Below, one piece after another: positions 62,701-64,000 of a DNA stretch of 64,000 nt. Position 1 is the first letter of the stretch, and each line of letters starts with the position of its first letter. The position numbers and the translations under genes were made by a program. This DNA is from Gammaproteobacteria bacterium (GTDB lineage: Bacteria; Pseudomonadota; Gammaproteobacteria; Burkholderiales; Nitrosomonadaceae). The notes under the pieces were generated by a model. That model was given only the letters and a program-made list of their open reading frames with translations, had not been told where the DNA came from and made no database searches. The stretch spans positions 2,666,001 through 2,730,000 of the forward strand of contig CP054179.1 of assembly GCA_015709615.1 (NCBI GenBank), written 5' to 3'.

Positions 62701-64000
62701 CAGCCGTGCCGTGGGTGTTTGTTGCAATCGCTCCAGCGCGTTGATTTGCGTATTCAGGTAGGGATTCTTCAGCGTCAGGATTTGCGGAATGAAGTCGGCG
62801 ATTTGCAAATCCGGCTGGCTGGTGATCGCCGGTTCGGCTTTGTATAGATATTGCCAGGGGCTGCCTTTATCGTCATCGGCTTCCTGGATATGCAGAAACT
62901 TCGGCTCGCGTTTTGCCAGTGAAAATTGTTGCGGATTCAGCACATTTGCTTCCAGGTGCAAGCGCAAACTGGTATCGAGGTAAGACAGATCAAGTGCATG
63001 GTGCAGCATCAAATAGAGCAACGCGGTTGGCGGCTTGTCGTCGATGAATCCTTGCTGCAAGCGCAGCGTGTTGTGCGAATTGCGCGCTGCGGCAGCGAGC
63101 CATTCGAGGTAATTCGAACCATCGGTGTGATAAACCCGCACCGGATTGAATTCCGAAAGCGCTTGGTCGTCGATCAACGGGCCTTTCAGCAAGTTGGCGG
63201 CGAGCGTGAAAAATTTGTTCAGAATGTCGGGAATCTTGTTGTTGTCCTGCGCCGAATAGCCCAATTGCGCCAGTAGATTGAGACCGCTTTGGGTATACAC
63301 AAGCGATACGATCGCGGCGTAAATTGCACCGTTGATGCCGGAAGTTTTATAGCGGTTGTACAACTGTTCGGCGCTTTCCGCGTAGCGTTGATAAAACTCG
63401 ACCGATGCGGGATGTAAGCCGACGATATCGAGTAACGCTTGCTGCGGGTCGGTTTGCGGTTTGCCGACATACGACACGTTCGGTAGCAGCGAAGTCCAAC
63501 GTTCATCGGCTTTCTTGATGAGTGTGTAGAGCCGGGATAGGAACAAAAAAGAGCCTGAGATTTGCGGTTCCAGCCGGTCGTTGTTGAACAATTTGCGATT
63601 GATCCATGCCATGCGCGAGAACGGTGTAGCCGGCAGGATGCCATAAGGCTGCTTGCCGATGCGGATTGCCGGCAGTGTGCCGCGGCCGAGCACGTAGCGG
63701 TTGAAATAGTTGCGCGTAGCGGTGATGGTGTCGTCGCTGAACACCGGCTCCATCATCTGATCCATGAAATAGCCCAATGTCGCTGGCCATAGCGCTTCGT
63801 TCATCGCCCGGGCTTCCAGTTGATCGCTGGCGTAATACTGCGGCGATAATTTCAGAATCGCCGGGTCAAGTCCAAGGCTGTGTGCCAGCCAGCGGCCATC
63901 CTTTCGTGTGCGCCAGTCGGTGGGGTCGTCGTCGGTGATAAGCTGATTGAAATAATGATCGTAACTGGCATCGGCATCGCTGAACCAAGTGTAGCTGCTT
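59737..64000 (-). CDS. giant protein of unknown family, N-terminus outside the window
   Basis: At least 1,420 residues are visible. The frame stays open upstream of ATG 63804, adding about 65 residues (including SSYTWFSDADASYDHYF), so the true start lies beyond the right edge. A conserved-looking block G-R-G-T-L-P-A-I-R-I-G-K-Q-P-Y-G-I-L-P lies near the visible N-terminus. The rest is helical with stretches of coiled-coil character (about 60,400-61,100 in window coordinates), and a Trp/Tyr-rich C-terminal domain. No signal peptide or membrane segment is seen. Pairing with the 636-residue protein suggests parts of one structure, for example a tail-like or surface assembly, but this is a guess. 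Confidence 0.6.
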   Translation of the reverse strand, partial: SSYTWFSDADASYDHYFNQLITDDDPTDWRTRKDGRWLAHSLGLDPAILKLSPQYYASDQLEARAMNEALWPATLGYFMDQMMEPVFSDDTITATRNYFNRYVLGRGTLPAIRIGKQPYGILPATPFSRMAWINRKLFNNDRLEPQISGSFLFLSRLYTLIKKADERWTSLLPNVSYVGKPQTDPQQALLDIVGLHPASVEFYQRYAESAEQLYNRYKTSGINGAIYAAIVSLVYTQSGLNLLAQLGYSAQDNNKIPDILNKFFTLAANLLKGPLIDDQALSEFNPVRVYHTDGSNYLEWLAAAARNSHNTLRLQQGFIDDKPPTALLYLMLHHALDLSYLDTSLRLHLEANVLNPQQFSLAKREPKFLHIQEADDDKGSPWQYLYKAEPAITSQPDLQIADFIPQILTLKNPYLNTQINALERLQQTPTARLERIFAEHIDCCSYRLDTWWLGLLNVQLDIMQQIAGQTQPEPGTTPDHDNAADSHGCYLGAYGWLEDVRPENKNLTPVKLTEELDKIFNKPGQAPLAADDKNFGYIHAPSLNHAVTAAVLRNGFLANATPSNPDSLAINLTSERVRLAMNVIDGMRNGQSLSALLGYYLERGLHDAGDLFLDSIIFDLRKQFPLAGDRLSITATASNTPISAVEARNVVDGLALIEHVQTQTGTNRNYPFGITQLPTITEQNKLDAINREVQRIMNINDAVADLAMAEGVYQVVRGNYERAAGTLDAFSKGHFPPIPEVVQTPRSGVTLTHRVGLHLRAGLNPGDPANSTPRAKGEPAVNQWLTQLLPPMNDIFCSVDYYNQGNAQQKQQTVSAQDLGLLASDLMYMLSSDQQQMTALDDRILTYVYAIPGVRVDSEIRIQYRGKLPGKFSFFEVMPMLLDLKALITQSRPLKTTDVKLPDEASQQDDGVAAIRVEKATAIRDLLLPQQTALNALKTQIDTWLNDPDPAIAESNALAHLDEMINGYLPVAHAIGQFGLTGAATGFVHDWRRTQFLALLEKLQGIVTRWQAALLEFEQRIADFATLDPAIPVEDKMQYLMQVALLIVTESIPIPASNDPNDLLTTLNTTHKTNFQSSLTNLENLLASASQVGALYASLQAKESDIALHDTQTLDIADHKKAIVSFAQTLQAKVQALTVDIDKRLATANGLITGDASASAEQRIDELTRAIRQLTHEDFVILPEFNLSAAHGGEWQQSYDDRAQLLNYQKNDLGTDFPEDNWLYGIARVREKLQRWESVMQFGEALNNVSLNLTPLQFPYRADDHWLALQYPDTQPGTGEPFVIDGDKLLYTAHYADAFAQSAAVCGLLLDEWTEVIPTTQETTGLTFHYDRPNCEAPQSLLLALPANFTGHWQWQDLVDTLHETLDMARKRAVEPAHWNETEYARFLPAVVSSVTRYPIMMTLDLAFNNAVQFKSNVES

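Overview
The window looks like a betaproteobacterial chromosome, most likely from the Nitrosomonadaceae (a Nitrosomonas-type ammonia oxidiser). This is an inference: the housekeeping genes (aroQ, accBC, prmA, metH, leuS-lptE-holA), two PEP-CTERM proteins and paired CheW/MCP genes fit that lineage, but no ammonia-oxidation gene is present to prove it. By eye the right-hand 39 kb is a higher-GC core region, and the left 24.5 kb is AT-rich and mosaic.

Positions 1-24,585 read as an integrated mobile element and its cargo. The right end is a tyrosine integrase (23461-24474) pointing at the 3' end of a tRNA-Thr (24510-24585). Inside lies a nearly complete relative of the IncP/RP4 Tra1 region. traJ, traI, traG, traF, a small ORF, an ArdC/Toprim protein and a RadC-like protein run leftwards. 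traK, traL and traM run rightwards. Between the two arms is an RP4-like oriT with a perfect 20-bp palindrome next to an ATATCTTGCCCGG nic-like site. No mating-pair-formation (trb) genes are visible, so the element may be mobilizable only.

The most striking cargo is a compact four-gene operon at 7849-12698: a Dam-type DNA methylase, a HIT-family protein, a membrane protein with about four helices, and an 867-residue protein. The last combines divergent PEP-synthase-like ATP-grasp and phosphohistidine-like regions with a MazG-like nucleotide pyrophosphatase. I know of no described system with this composition; a nucleotide-based defence or DNA-modification system is the leading guess. Further left are an antibiotic-kinase gene with an acetyltransferase-like gene cut by an IS1595 remnant, an IS200 remnant, a lone IS end, and assorted enzymes (MBL hydrolase, GlxA-type regulator, methyltransferases).

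Positions 24,600-33,000 are core metabolism (aroQ, accB-accC, prmA, a zinc-ribbon membrane protein, metH). At 33,381 is a PEP-CTERM gene, then a small lipoprotein. Positions 34,776-41,861 hold a leftward seven-gene cluster resembling the p-cresol (pchA-pchC-pchX-pchF) pathway, with added alcohol dehydrogenase, LigB-type dioxygenase and WrbA-like quinone reductase genes. It could convert a 4-alkylphenol to the aromatic acid while passing electrons to cytochrome c.

Positions 41,986-47,983 are again core or general genes (holA, lptE, leuS, dodecin, an M48 lipoprotein peptidase, a VOC protein). An intact IS1595-family element (48091-48828) with 17-bp ends and a 7-bp target duplication precedes two tandem CheW-MCP pairs (49085-54011). 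Both MCPs end in a WEEF tail, the type of motif that tethers CheR/CheB. A D,D-carboxypeptidase with a SPOR domain follows, then a PEP-CTERM gene with a frameshift inside its signal peptide and a FecR-like membrane protein. The window ends in two large adjacent genes (57824-64000, the second running off the edge) that I could not assign to any family.
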